Part shown: positions 17,801 to 23,595 of the stretch, piece by piece
Layout of the letters: each line of letters starts with the position of its first letter
Position numbering within the stretch: the stretch's first letter is position 1
From: Oscillospiraceae bacterium UBA3851
GTDB lineage: Bacteria; Bacillota; Clostridia; Oscillospirales; Oscillospiraceae
Direction of reading: 5' to 3'
Assembly (NCBI GenBank): GCA_002392625.1
Contig: DGHJ01000040.1
Coordinates: 1-23,595, forward strand
DNA length: 23,595 nt
The notes under the pieces: model-generated
The model's input: the letters and a program-made list of their open reading frames with translations, nothing else
Database searches by the model: none
What the model was told of the DNA's origin: nothing
Translations under genes and position numbers: made by a program

Positions 17801-18809
17801 CCGGATTCACAAAGGTCTGGAACCGGTCGGTGATCTCGCCGTTTTTCAGCACCACGGCGCCGATCTCCGTGATGGCGTCTTTGTTCACATTCAGGCCTGT
17901 GGTCTCAATGTCAAAGCAGACGATCTCGTCTGCAAAGGGCTGGTCCTGGCTGCCGTGTACCACCACCCGATCGTCCAGGTCGTTGACAAAATAGCCCTCC
18001 ATGCCGTAAAGTATTTTTACTTTACTGTTCGCTTCATGCCAGGCATCCGGGAATGACTGCACGACGCCGTGGTCGGTGATGGCAATGGCGGGGTGTCCCC
18101 AGGCGACGGCACGCTTTACGGCGGCCTTGGTGCCAGTCAGCGCATCCATATTGGACATCTGGGTATGCAGGTGCAGCTCCACCCGCTTCTCAGGCGCCGT
18201 GTCTTTGCGCTCCTCGTGGGTGATGCGCATGATGTTGGCAGGGCTGACCTGGATATCCCGCCCGTCCCACGTCAGCTCCACCTTGCCCTGGACCCGCAGC
18301 CACATGCCAGTTTTGATGGCTTTTTCCAGCTCAGCGGCTTCCTTTTCGCCCATCTCCCTGCGAACGGCAACGGCGCTTTGATTGTCCGTCATCTCCAGAT
18401 TCATCCGCCATTTGCCGGGGCGGCGGGTCTCATAGATCTCCAGCGCAAATACCTTGCCCTCCAGCACCACCATGCCCATTTTGGGGTTCAGCCCCTCCAT
18501 GGACACGGCGCTGCCGCGGATCTCCTTGCCCAGGATGATCTCCTCCCTGCCGCCATCCTTGTTCTCGCCGGCCGTGACGCGGGTGCGCAGCGTCAGGCGC
18601 TTGAGGCGATAGTGCTCCTCCATCAGCTGTCGCAGCGCTGCAAGACCCGCCTCCGGGATCGGGGCGGGCAGCTCAAGTTCCACGTCCATGCTCCGGGCGG
18701 CGCGATCCAGCGCACCGCCTGCCACGCGGGCGCCATGGAGCAGCAGCCGCAGCTCGCGGGGCGGGACGAAGCTATCAAAAAAATCAAAAAAGGGTTTATA
18801 CTCTGCCAT
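14817..18809 (-). CDS. polC: DNA polymerase III PolC-type (replicative, with exonuclease)
   Basis: PolC is the replicative polymerase of low-GC Gram-positive bacteria and carries its own 3'-5' proofreading exonuclease. In this 1330-residue protein an OB-like region (about 115-195) precedes the PHP domain (from about 208, VELHLHTQMSNMD, and ITDHGVVQSF). The PHP domain is interrupted by the exonuclease (about 294-460: CFDIETTGL with Asp300/Glu302, NAEFD with Asp385, HHRASDD with Asp443). The zinc module has CPSC (799-802) and CPHC (824-827). The polymerase core has VPDIDLNFSGEYQ (851-863), with catalytic Asp853 and Asp855, and LSGFSHGTDVWLGNA. PolC of Bacillus subtilis has about 1437 residues; the shortfall is mainly before the PHP domain. 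Start is ATG at 18809 with only a weak GAGAG site, 15 bases after ispG. It is the last gene of its operon. Confidence 0.97.
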   Translation of the reverse strand: MAEYKPFFDFFDSFVPPRELRLLLHGARVAGGALDRAARSMDVELELPAPIPEAGLAALRQLMEEHYRLKRLTLRTRVTAGENKDGGREEIILGKEIRGSAVSMEGLNPKMGMVVLEGKVFALEIYETRRPGKWRMNLEMTDNQSAVAVRREMGEKEAAELEKAIKTGMWLRVQGKVELTWDGRDIQVSPANIMRITHEERKDTAPEKRVELHLHTQMSNMDALTGTKAAVKRAVAWGHPAIAITDHGVVQSFPDAWHEANSKVKILYGMEGYFVNDLDDRVVVHGSQDQPFADEIVCFDIETTGLNVNKDAITEIGAVVLKNGEITDRFQTFVNPGRALPPDIVGLTGITDAMLRDAPQPREALESFLRFVNGRPLAAHNAEFDVSFIRRGCAAAGLVFAPTYVDTLILAQNLLPELHKFKLDIVAEYLDLPAFNHHRASDDAAMVGYMLIPFFEKMEKELGISRLQQINGEMLKLRPRGSKVNRRPKHIILLAKNKLGLKHLFQLISLSNLKYFHKRPIIPKTELVTHREGLIIGSACEAGELFQALTDGHKDWEELKRIASFYDYLEIQPVCNNMFMLRNGAVSSVEELRDYNRAIVRLGEELGKPVCATGDVHFLDPEDEVYRRILLTGNMVKKDDPKKYEKLADINAPLPLYFKTTDEMLEEFSYLGEEKAYEVVVTNTRRIADQVEVIELLPQGQLFPPRLENSEQELNQRVWDKCHQLYGQEPPKLIVDRLNVELGGILGKYDVVYMSAQKLVQRSLENGYLVGSRGSVGSSLVAYMSGITEVNSLPPHYRCPSCKYTEFDESGEYGCGADMPDKVCPHCGTPLVKDGFDIPFETFLGYGGGKVPDIDLNFSGEYQARAHRHAIEMFGESQVFRAGTIGTLAEKNAKGFVLKYKEENDLEFGTAELDRLAKGCEGVRRTTGQHPGGLVVVPDDMDVEDFTAVQHPADDVNSDQRTTHFEYHCMEDNLLKLDMLGHDDPTMIRMLENLTGVNAREIPLDDPDTMSIFVSSKVLGFEDDPILGPTGAVAIPEFNTRFTRGMLMDTKPTNFNTLVRLSGFSHGTDVWLGNARDLIVGGTASVLETVGCRDDIMLYLIRMGLDPKMSFKIMEAVRKGKVKKGAAGDWPMWVEQMHEHNVPQWYIDSLAKIGYLFPKAHAVAYVMMAFRIAWFKVHRPLAFYATFFTVRAKAFDAEFCCAGMENVKKKIREIENNKDATDVEQNLLVTLEVCYEFYLRGFHFDTIDIMRSDATDFLITENGLLPPLISVHGLGESAALDTVQKRQGQEFISIEDFAICCNKLSQTHIAQLKALGAFGAMPDTSQQSLF

Positions 18810-18824
18810 GGGTTCTCTCTTCTC

Positions 18825-19862
18825 TCAAAGCTTCTCAATCTCGTCCATCAAAGCATCAACAAGTCTTTCTTGAGGCACTTTGTAAAGTATTTCTCCCTTA
18901 CGGAACAGCAGCCCCTCTCCCCTGCCTCCGGCAATGCCCACGTCGGCAGCGGCCGCCTCGCCGGGGCCGTTGACCACGCAGCCCATGACCGCCACGGTGA
19001 TGGGCTTGGTGCAGCTCTTCAGCCGCTCCTCCACCTCCCGCGCAATGGTGATCATGTCGTAGGCCGTGCGGCCGCAGGTGGGACAGGCGATGAGATTGGG
19101 GCCGAATTGCCGGATCCCGGCGGCGGCCAAAATATCCTTGGCGGCACGAATCTCCTCCACCGGGTCCGCCGTCAGGCTGACCCGCAGCGTATCGCCGATG
19201 CCCTGGCACAGGAGGCCGCCAATGCCGATGGCGGATTTCAGCACGCCCATGGCGGGGGTGCCCGCCTCGGTAACGCCCAGGTGCAGGGGATAGTCCGTCT
19301 GTTCATGGAGCAATTGGTAGGCTCGCATATTCACGGGCACACGGGAGCATTTGACGCTGATGCAGATATCGTCAAAGCCGCAGTCGTTCAAAAGGCGCAC
19401 GTGGCCCATGGCGCTCTCCACCAGCGCCTCCGCCGTGACGCCGCCGAATTTGGCCAGAAGCTCTTTTTCAAGGGAACCGCCGTTGACGCCGATGCGGATG
19501 GGGATTCCATGCTCACGGCAGGCGTCCGCCACAGCACGGACCTTTTCCCGGCTGCCGATGTTGCCGGGATTGATGCGGATTTTATCGATGCCGCTCTCCA
19601 CACATTGAAGGGCCAGCCTGTAATCAAAGTGGATGTCCGCCACCAAGGGGATGTGGATCCTACGGCGGATCTCCCCCACCGCCTTGGCGGCGGCCATATC
19701 CGGCACCGCCACGCGGATGATCTGGCAGCCGGCCTCCTCCAGCCGGAGGATCTGGGCCACGGTGGCGGCCACGTCGTCAGTGCGGGTGTTGCACATGGAC
19801 TGGATGGAAACCGGCGCGCCGCCGCCCACCGCCACGCTGCCCACGCGGATCTGCTTGCTCAC
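18825..19862 (-). CDS. ispG: 4-hydroxy-3-methylbut-2-enyl diphosphate synthase
   Basis: IspG (GcpE) makes HMBPP from MEcPP in the MEP isoprenoid pathway, using a [4Fe-4S] cluster. With the GTG start at 19862 it has 345 residues. The N-terminal TIM barrel opens with IRVGSVAVGGGAPVSIQSM and contains ADIHFDYRLAL (75-85) and RINPGNIG (96-103). The cluster domain has CPTC (Cys260, Cys263) and GCVVNGPGE (Cys295, Glu302), the three cysteines and glutamate that hold the cluster. An upstream in-frame GTG at 19892 would overlap rseP and has no ribosome binding site, whereas GAGAGGTGAG directly precedes 19862. The gene follows rseP by 11 bases and precedes polC by 15. Confidence 0.95.
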   Translation of the reverse strand: MSKQIRVGSVAVGGGAPVSIQSMCNTRTDDVAATVAQILRLEEAGCQIIRVAVPDMAAAKAVGEIRRRIHIPLVADIHFDYRLALQCVESGIDKIRINPGNIGSREKVRAVADACREHGIPIRIGVNGGSLEKELLAKFGGVTAEALVESAMGHVRLLNDCGFDDICISVKCSRVPVNMRAYQLLHEQTDYPLHLGVTEAGTPAMGVLKSAIGIGGLLCQGIGDTLRVSLTADPVEEIRAAKDILAAAGIRQFGPNLIACPTCGRTAYDMITIAREVEERLKSCTKPITVAVMGCVVNGPGEAAAADVGIAGGRGEGLLFRKGEILYKVPQERLVDALMDEIEKL

Positions 19863-19865
19863 GGT

Positions 19866-19875
19866 CTCACCTCTC
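19866..19875 (-). promoter_or_regulatory. Ribosome binding site that fixes the ispG GTG start
   Basis: Minus-strand GAGAGGTGAG ends 3 bases before the GTG at 19862 and overlaps the rseP stop codon, which suggests translational coupling between the two genes. Confidence 0.7.
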
Positions 19876-20935
19876 AGGTAAACAGCTTCCACACGTCGTG
19901 GAAGGTGACCACCAGCATCAGCCCCAGCAATAGAATGAGGCCTGCATAGTGGATATAGTTTTCGTACTTGGCCGGGATCTGCTTTTTGAACAGCAGCATG
20001 GCTACGGTGTTGATGACCAGGAAGAATATCTTGCCGCCGTCCAGAGCCGGCAGGGGCAGCAGGTTCATCACCGCCAGGTTCACGGCGATCAGCGCGGCGA
20101 AATAGGCAATGTTGTCAATGGCGTCGCGGATCGAGCTGGACTGCTCCCCCACCTCGGTGATGGTGGACACGATGCCCACCGGGCCGCTGAGATCCTTGAG
20201 CCCTGCCTGGCCGGTGAGCAGCATTTGAATGCTTAATCGCACCATACGCACAAAGTCCATGGCGTTGTTCCAGCTGTGGACAATGCGGCTGCCGAGGGTA
20301 GCCTCCTCCGCGCCGAAGATGAGGCCGAAGCCCGTGTACGTGCCGCCGCCCGTGGCCGGGTACTCCCGGCGCTCCATGGGAAAATCCTTCAGCGTGACCT
20401 TCTGCCCGTCACGGCGGACCACCAAATCAAAGGTGCCGTCCTTATTAAGGCCCAGCAGCAGCGACACGTCACTGTAGACATAGATGTGCTCGCCGTCGAT
20501 GGACACTATGGTATCGCCCTTCTGTAAACCATTTTCACTTTCCAGGGGGCAGCCCTCCGCAAAGTCCACGATGGTAGGGGTATAGAAGGCCTTGGTCCCG
20601 ATGAACAGCAGCAGGATGATTATGAAACCGGTCAGGAAATTCATGGCGGCGCCGGCTGCGTAGATCAGCAGCTTTTTCCAGAAGCCCTGGTTGTTGAGGG
20701 CGTGGGGATCGTCTGAGTCCTCCTCCTCGCCCTCCATGGCGCAATAGCCGCCGACGGGAAGGAGGCGCAGGGCGTACAGAGTCTCGCCCTTCTGCTTTTT
20801 GAGGATGGCGGGACCCATGCCGATGGCGAACTCATTGACCCGGACGCCGCAGGCCTTGGCAGCCAGGAAATGGCCCAGCTCGTGAAGTCCGATCAATATG
20901 CCGAAAATGAGAATGGCCGCGATAATATAAACCAT
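19874..20935 (-). CDS. rseP: Site-2 intramembrane metalloprotease (RseP/RasP family)
   Basis: Site-2 proteases cut membrane-embedded substrates such as anti-sigma factors and signal-peptide remnants. The 353-residue protein has the zinc motif HELGH at 18-22 in the first membrane segment. A PDZ domain spans about 120-200 (GCPLESENGLQKGDTIVSIDGE). The C-terminal membrane motif NLLPLPALDGGK, near 288-299, supplies the third zinc ligand, Asp. A hydrophilic loop, EGEEEDSDDPHALNNQG, follows the first segment as in RasP-type homologues. Start is ATG at 20935 with AAAGGAA upstream. It lies between dxr (15-base gap) and ispG (11-base gap). Its substrates in this organism cannot be inferred. Confidence 0.94.
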   Translation of the reverse strand: MVYIIAAILIFGILIGLHELGHFLAAKACGVRVNEFAIGMGPAILKKQKGETLYALRLLPVGGYCAMEGEEEDSDDPHALNNQGFWKKLLIYAAGAAMNFLTGFIIILLLFIGTKAFYTPTIVDFAEGCPLESENGLQKGDTIVSIDGEHIYVYSDVSLLLGLNKDGTFDLVVRRDGQKVTLKDFPMERREYPATGGGTYTGFGLIFGAEEATLGSRIVHSWNNAMDFVRMVRLSIQMLLTGQAGLKDLSGPVGIVSTITEVGEQSSSIRDAIDNIAYFAALIAVNLAVMNLLPLPALDGGKIFFLVINTVAMLLFKKQIPAKYENYIHYAGLILLLGLMLVVTFHDVWKLFT

Positions 20936-20950
20936 ATGAAACCGTTCCTT

Positions 20951-22093
20951 TTATCGATTCCGCACAACCTGGCGGGCCATGCGGTCTGCTTCCAGTATAT
21001 CCTCCAGCGAGGGGGTATATTTCACCGCCAGGGCGGAAAGTGCCCGCTCCACCTGGCGGGGAATGTCGTTGAAGCCCAATTCGCCCCGCAGGAAAGCCAT
21101 CACAGCCTCCTCATTGGCGGCGTTCATGATGGCGCAGGCGGTGCCGCCGGTTTTGGCGCACTGTCGCGCAATGCGCAGACAGGGAAAGGCATCCAAATCC
21201 GGGGCGTGAAAGGTCAGCGCGCCGCAGGAGAGCAGATCCAGCGGCGTATCCGGTGAGGCCGCGCGATTGGGCCAGGTGAAGGCGTAGCGGATGGGCAGCT
21301 TCATGTCCGGCGTACCCAGCTGAGCGATCATGGCCCCGTCCCGGAACTCCACAAGAGAGTGGACGATGCTCTGGCGGTGGATCACCGCGTCCACCTGCTC
21401 CACCGGCAGGCGGTAGAGCCGCATAGCCTCGATGATCTCCAACCCCTTATTCATCAGTGTGGCCGAATCGATGGTGATCTTGGCCCCCATGGACCAGTTG
21501 GGATGCTTCAAGGCGTCGAACGGGCGGATATTCTCCAGCTCGTCGTGGGATTTTCCGAAGAAAGGTCCGCCGGAGCAGGTCAGGATCAGGCGCTTGATCT
21601 CGCTTCGGTCCCGGCAACCCTGGAGGCTCTGGAAGATAGCGGAATGCTCGCTGTCCACCGGCACGATTCGGGCGCCGCAGCGGTCCGCCGCGTCCATCAC
21701 CAGCTCGCCGGCGCACACCAGCGTCTCCTTATTGGCCAGAGCGATGCGCTTGCCCTTTTCAATGGCGGCCAGGGTCGGGCGCAGACCCACGCTGCCCACC
21801 ACGGCGGTGACCACCGTGTCGGCCTCGTCCAGCGTGGCGGCCGTCAGCAGCCCCTCCGGGCCGGACAGCACCGCAACGGGCAGATCGGAGATACGGCGGC
21901 GCAGCTCGTCAGCTGCCTCCTGATCCATCATCACCGCCAGTGCAGGGTGGAACTGCCGCACCTGCCGCTCCATCATGTCCACCTGGGTGTTGGCAGTCAG
22001 GGCTGCCACGCGCAAGCCCAGCTCCTGGGTCACCTGCAGCGTCTGCCGGCCGATGGAGCCGGTGGAGCCCAGCAGAGAAATGGTTTTCGTCAT
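20951..22093 (-). CDS. dxr: 1-deoxy-D-xylulose 5-phosphate reductoisomerase
   Basis: Dxr (IspC) converts DXP to MEP with NADPH, the first committed step of the MEP pathway. The 380-residue protein has the NADPH-binding GSTGSIG at 9-15, NKET at 121-124, the metal ligands VDSEH (Asp147, Glu149), SGGPF near 174-178, and HPNWSMGAKITIDSATLMNKGLE ending with Glu219. The frame is open upstream to 22150, but the ATG at 22093 gives the canonical N-terminus and has GGGGGAA before it. It begins 1 base after the cdsA stop, so the two are closely coupled. With ispG, two of the seven MEP steps lie in this operon. Confidence 0.96.
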   Translation of the reverse strand: MTKTISLLGSTGSIGRQTLQVTQELGLRVAALTANTQVDMMERQVRQFHPALAVMMDQEAADELRRRISDLPVAVLSGPEGLLTAATLDEADTVVTAVVGSVGLRPTLAAIEKGKRIALANKETLVCAGELVMDAADRCGARIVPVDSEHSAIFQSLQGCRDRSEIKRLILTCSGGPFFGKSHDELENIRPFDALKHPNWSMGAKITIDSATLMNKGLEIIEAMRLYRLPVEQVDAVIHRQSIVHSLVEFRDGAMIAQLGTPDMKLPIRYAFTWPNRAASPDTPLDLLSCGALTFHAPDLDAFPCLRIARQCAKTGGTACAIMNAANEEAVMAFLRGELGFNDIPRQVERALSALAVKYTPSLEDILEADRMARQVVRNR

Positions 22094-22094
22094 A

Positions 22095-22943
22095 TCAGTT
22101 CCCCCACAGCCGAATGTGGCAGATGATGAGCCACAGCACCGGAGCGGCAAAGATCACGCTGTCGAACCGGTCCAGCACACCACCGTGGCCAGGCAGCAGA
22201 CGGCCGTAGTCCTTGATGCCGTATTCCCGCTTGACGGCGGAGAACGTCAAATCGCCCAGCTGGCCCATGGCAGCGCCCACCAGACCCAGCAGCACGCACC
22301 AGACGATGTTCAGCTGTACCTCGGTACACAGGAAGAAAATGATGCGAAACAGCACCATGCCCACCATGCCGCCGACGAGGCCGCCGAAAGACCCCTCCAC
22401 CGTCTTTTTAGGACTCACCAGCGGGGCCAGCTTATGCTTGCCGAAGGCCATACCGGCGAAGAGGGCCATGGTGTCGCTGCAAAAAGCGGCTACCAGAGGG
22501 ATCAGCACCAGGCCGCTGCCCAGCTCCATGAGCCGCAGGCGCAGCAGACACGAGAGGGCCAGCGGAATGGCCACGCCGGAGACCAGCATCGTGCACACAT
22601 CCAGGAAAGACAGGCCGTCCTCCTTGCCGTGCTGGGTCACCATGACGGCAAAGATGAGCACCAGCAAAGCGGCCACAAAGAACGGAAAAATGCCGTGCAT
22701 GGGGGACTCCGCAAAGCGCGCATCGCTGAAGAACACGGTGGTCAGCACGAAGACGGACAGTGTGGAGGCAAGGCCCCACCAGCGGCGGGTGATCTTCTGA
22801 TCGCACACGGCGCTCATCAACTCATGGGTGGCAATGATACACAGTGCACAAAGCAGCGCGTACGTTGCCCACTCCGGGGCAGCCACCAGCACCGCCAGAA
22901 GGAACGGCACGCCCACCACGGCCACCAAAATTCTCTGTAACAT
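22095..22943 (-). CDS. cdsA: Phosphatidate cytidylyltransferase (CDP-diglyceride synthase)
   Basis: CdsA activates phosphatidic acid with CTP to give CDP-diacylglycerol, the branch point to membrane phospholipids. The 282-residue protein is highly hydrophobic, with about eight membrane segments. It ends with the family signature SAVKREYGIKDYGRLLPGHGG followed by VLDRFDS. The SPKKTVEGSFGG segment is also typical. I chose ATG at 22943 because AGGAGAGGA lies just before it; the alternative GTG at 22958 overlaps uppS and lacks its own site. It lies between uppS (11-base gap) and dxr (1-base gap). Confidence 0.95.
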   Translation of the reverse strand: MLQRILVAVVGVPFLLAVLVAAPEWATYALLCALCIIATHELMSAVCDQKITRRWWGLASTLSVFVLTTVFFSDARFAESPMHGIFPFFVAALLVLIFAVMVTQHGKEDGLSFLDVCTMLVSGVAIPLALSCLLRLRLMELGSGLVLIPLVAAFCSDTMALFAGMAFGKHKLAPLVSPKKTVEGSFGGLVGGMVGMVLFRIIFFLCTEVQLNIVWCVLLGLVGAAMGQLGDLTFSAVKREYGIKDYGRLLPGHGGVLDRFDSVIFAAPVLWLIICHIRLWGN

Positions 22944-22946
22944 GGT

Positions 22947-22955
22947 TCCTCTCCT
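22947..22955 (-). promoter_or_regulatory. Ribosome binding site that fixes the cdsA ATG start
   Basis: Minus-strand AGGAGAGGA ends 3 bases before the ATG at 22943 and touches the uppS stop codon. It would lie inside the coding region if the upstream GTG at 22958 were used. Confidence 0.7.
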
Positions 22956-23595
22956 CACTTCACGCCGCCGAACCGGCGGTCACGCTTTTGATAGGCGATA
23001 ATAGCCTCGTTCAGCGCAGCCTCGTCAAAGTCCGGCCACAGCGTGTCGCAGAAATAAAACTCGCTGTAGGCGCACTGCCACAGCAGAAAATTGCTGAGCC
23101 GCTGCTCCCCACTGGGGCGGATGATCAGCTCCGGATCGGGGATCCCGGCGGAATAGAGGTGGCGGGAGAAGTTTTCCTCCGTCATCTCCTCCCCCGCTGC
23201 GGCACACGCGCGGGCCGCGTGCAGGATCTCGTCCCTTCCGCCGTAGTTCAGGCACACGTTGGCCTGAAAGCCGTGGATATGCTCCGTAATAGCGTTGGTG
23301 CGGTCCACCAGCGCCTGCAGCTCCGGGGAGATGGCGCTCAGATCGCCCAGAAAGCGGAGGCGGATCTGGTCCCGTTCCATGGAGTCGATGGCCTCCAGCA
23401 TATATTGCTTCAAAAGGCCCATAATGGCGGAGACCTCCTCCGCCGGGCGTTTCCAATTCTCTGTGGAGAAGGCGTACACCGTCAGGTACTCGACGCCCAG
23501 GTCCTTGCAGTACGTGGCGATCTTGCGAAAGGTCTCCGCGCCTACCTTATGGCCGGCAGTGCGAGGCAGACCGCGCTGCTTCGCCCAACGACCGT
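22955..23595 (-). CDS. uppS: Isoprenyl (undecaprenyl diphosphate) synthase, 5' end missing
   Basis: UppS adds isopentenyl units in cis to make undecaprenyl diphosphate, the lipid carrier for cell-wall polymers. About 212 C-terminal codons are in view; the start and the catalytic aspartate of the DGNGRWAK motif lie beyond the window edge. Visible at the edge is GRWAKQRGLPRTAGH, then VYAFSTENWKRP, RFLGD, LNYGGRDEI, and the C-terminal IRPSGEQRLSNFLLWQ and YSEFYFCDTLWPDFDE, all characteristic of cis-prenyltransferases. An internal ATG at 23479 is not the start, because conserved sequence continues upstream of it. It is the first visible gene of uppS-cdsA-dxr-rseP-ispG-polC; genes such as frr and pyrH often precede it. 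Confidence 0.96.
   Translation of the reverse strand, partial: GRWAKQRGLPRTAGHKVGAETFRKIATYCKDLGVEYLTVYAFSTENWKRPAEEVSAIMGLLKQYMLEAIDSMERDQIRLRFLGDLSAISPELQALVDRTNAITEHIHGFQANVCLNYGGRDEILHAARACAAAGEEMTEENFSRHLYSAGIPDPELIIRPSGEQRLSNFLLWQCAYSEFYFCDTLWPDFDEAALNEAIIAYQKRDRRFGGVK

Overview
The window is a GC-rich stretch of an anaerobic Gram-positive genome, most likely class Clostridia and probably an Oscillospiraceae-type gut bacterium (Flavonifractor, Intestinimonas or Lawsonibacter are plausible relatives). The evidence is PolC-type DNA polymerase III, RNase M5, the MEP isoprenoid genes, a ComEC competence protein, the PDZ/radical-SAM/DUF512 gene next to der, strong GGAGG-type ribosome binding sites, TTGACA/TATAAT promoters and frequent GTG/TTG starts. 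Genus assignment is inference.

Layout, left to right. (1) At the left edge is the 5' end of a tRNA on the minus strand, with its own near-consensus promoter. (2) Minus-strand operon comEC-holA-rnmV (DNA uptake, clamp-loader delta subunit, 5S rRNA maturation), with a promoter just before comEC. (3) A roughly 170-bp non-coding element with imperfect 19-bp terminal inverted repeats and several internal hairpins. (4) Minus-strand polyamine ABC operon potA-potB-potCD, in which the permease PotC and the binding protein PotD are one polypeptide. (5) A minus-strand RluA-family pseudouridine synthase. (6) Plus-strand yceD-like (DUF177) gene and rpmF, ending in a strong terminator. (7) Plus-strand operon: PDZ-radical SAM-DUF512 protein, der, plsY, and a DMT/EamA permease. 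(8) A shared bidirectional terminator, then the long minus-strand operon uppS (cut by the window edge)-cdsA-dxr-rseP-ispG-polC.

The genes are almost all housekeeping. The last operon joins two MEP-pathway enzymes (Dxr, IspG) to the enzyme that makes undecaprenyl diphosphate (UppS), a phospholipid enzyme (CdsA), an intramembrane protease and the replicative polymerase. PlsY in the adjacent convergent operon supplies the phospholipid pathway that CdsA continues. YceD/L32, Der, the pseudouridine synthase and RNase M5 all serve ribosome or rRNA maturation.

No stretch longer than 300 bases lacks a gene. The largest gaps are 4082-4279, 8249-8464, 9425-9557 and 10308-10450, and each is accounted for by promoters, terminators or the repeat-like element. 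I did not find a convincing unknown defence or mobile system. The best candidates for a second look are the structured element at 4098-4265, the PotC-PotD fusion, the shortened PolC N-terminus and the uncharacterised radical SAM protein paired with Der.
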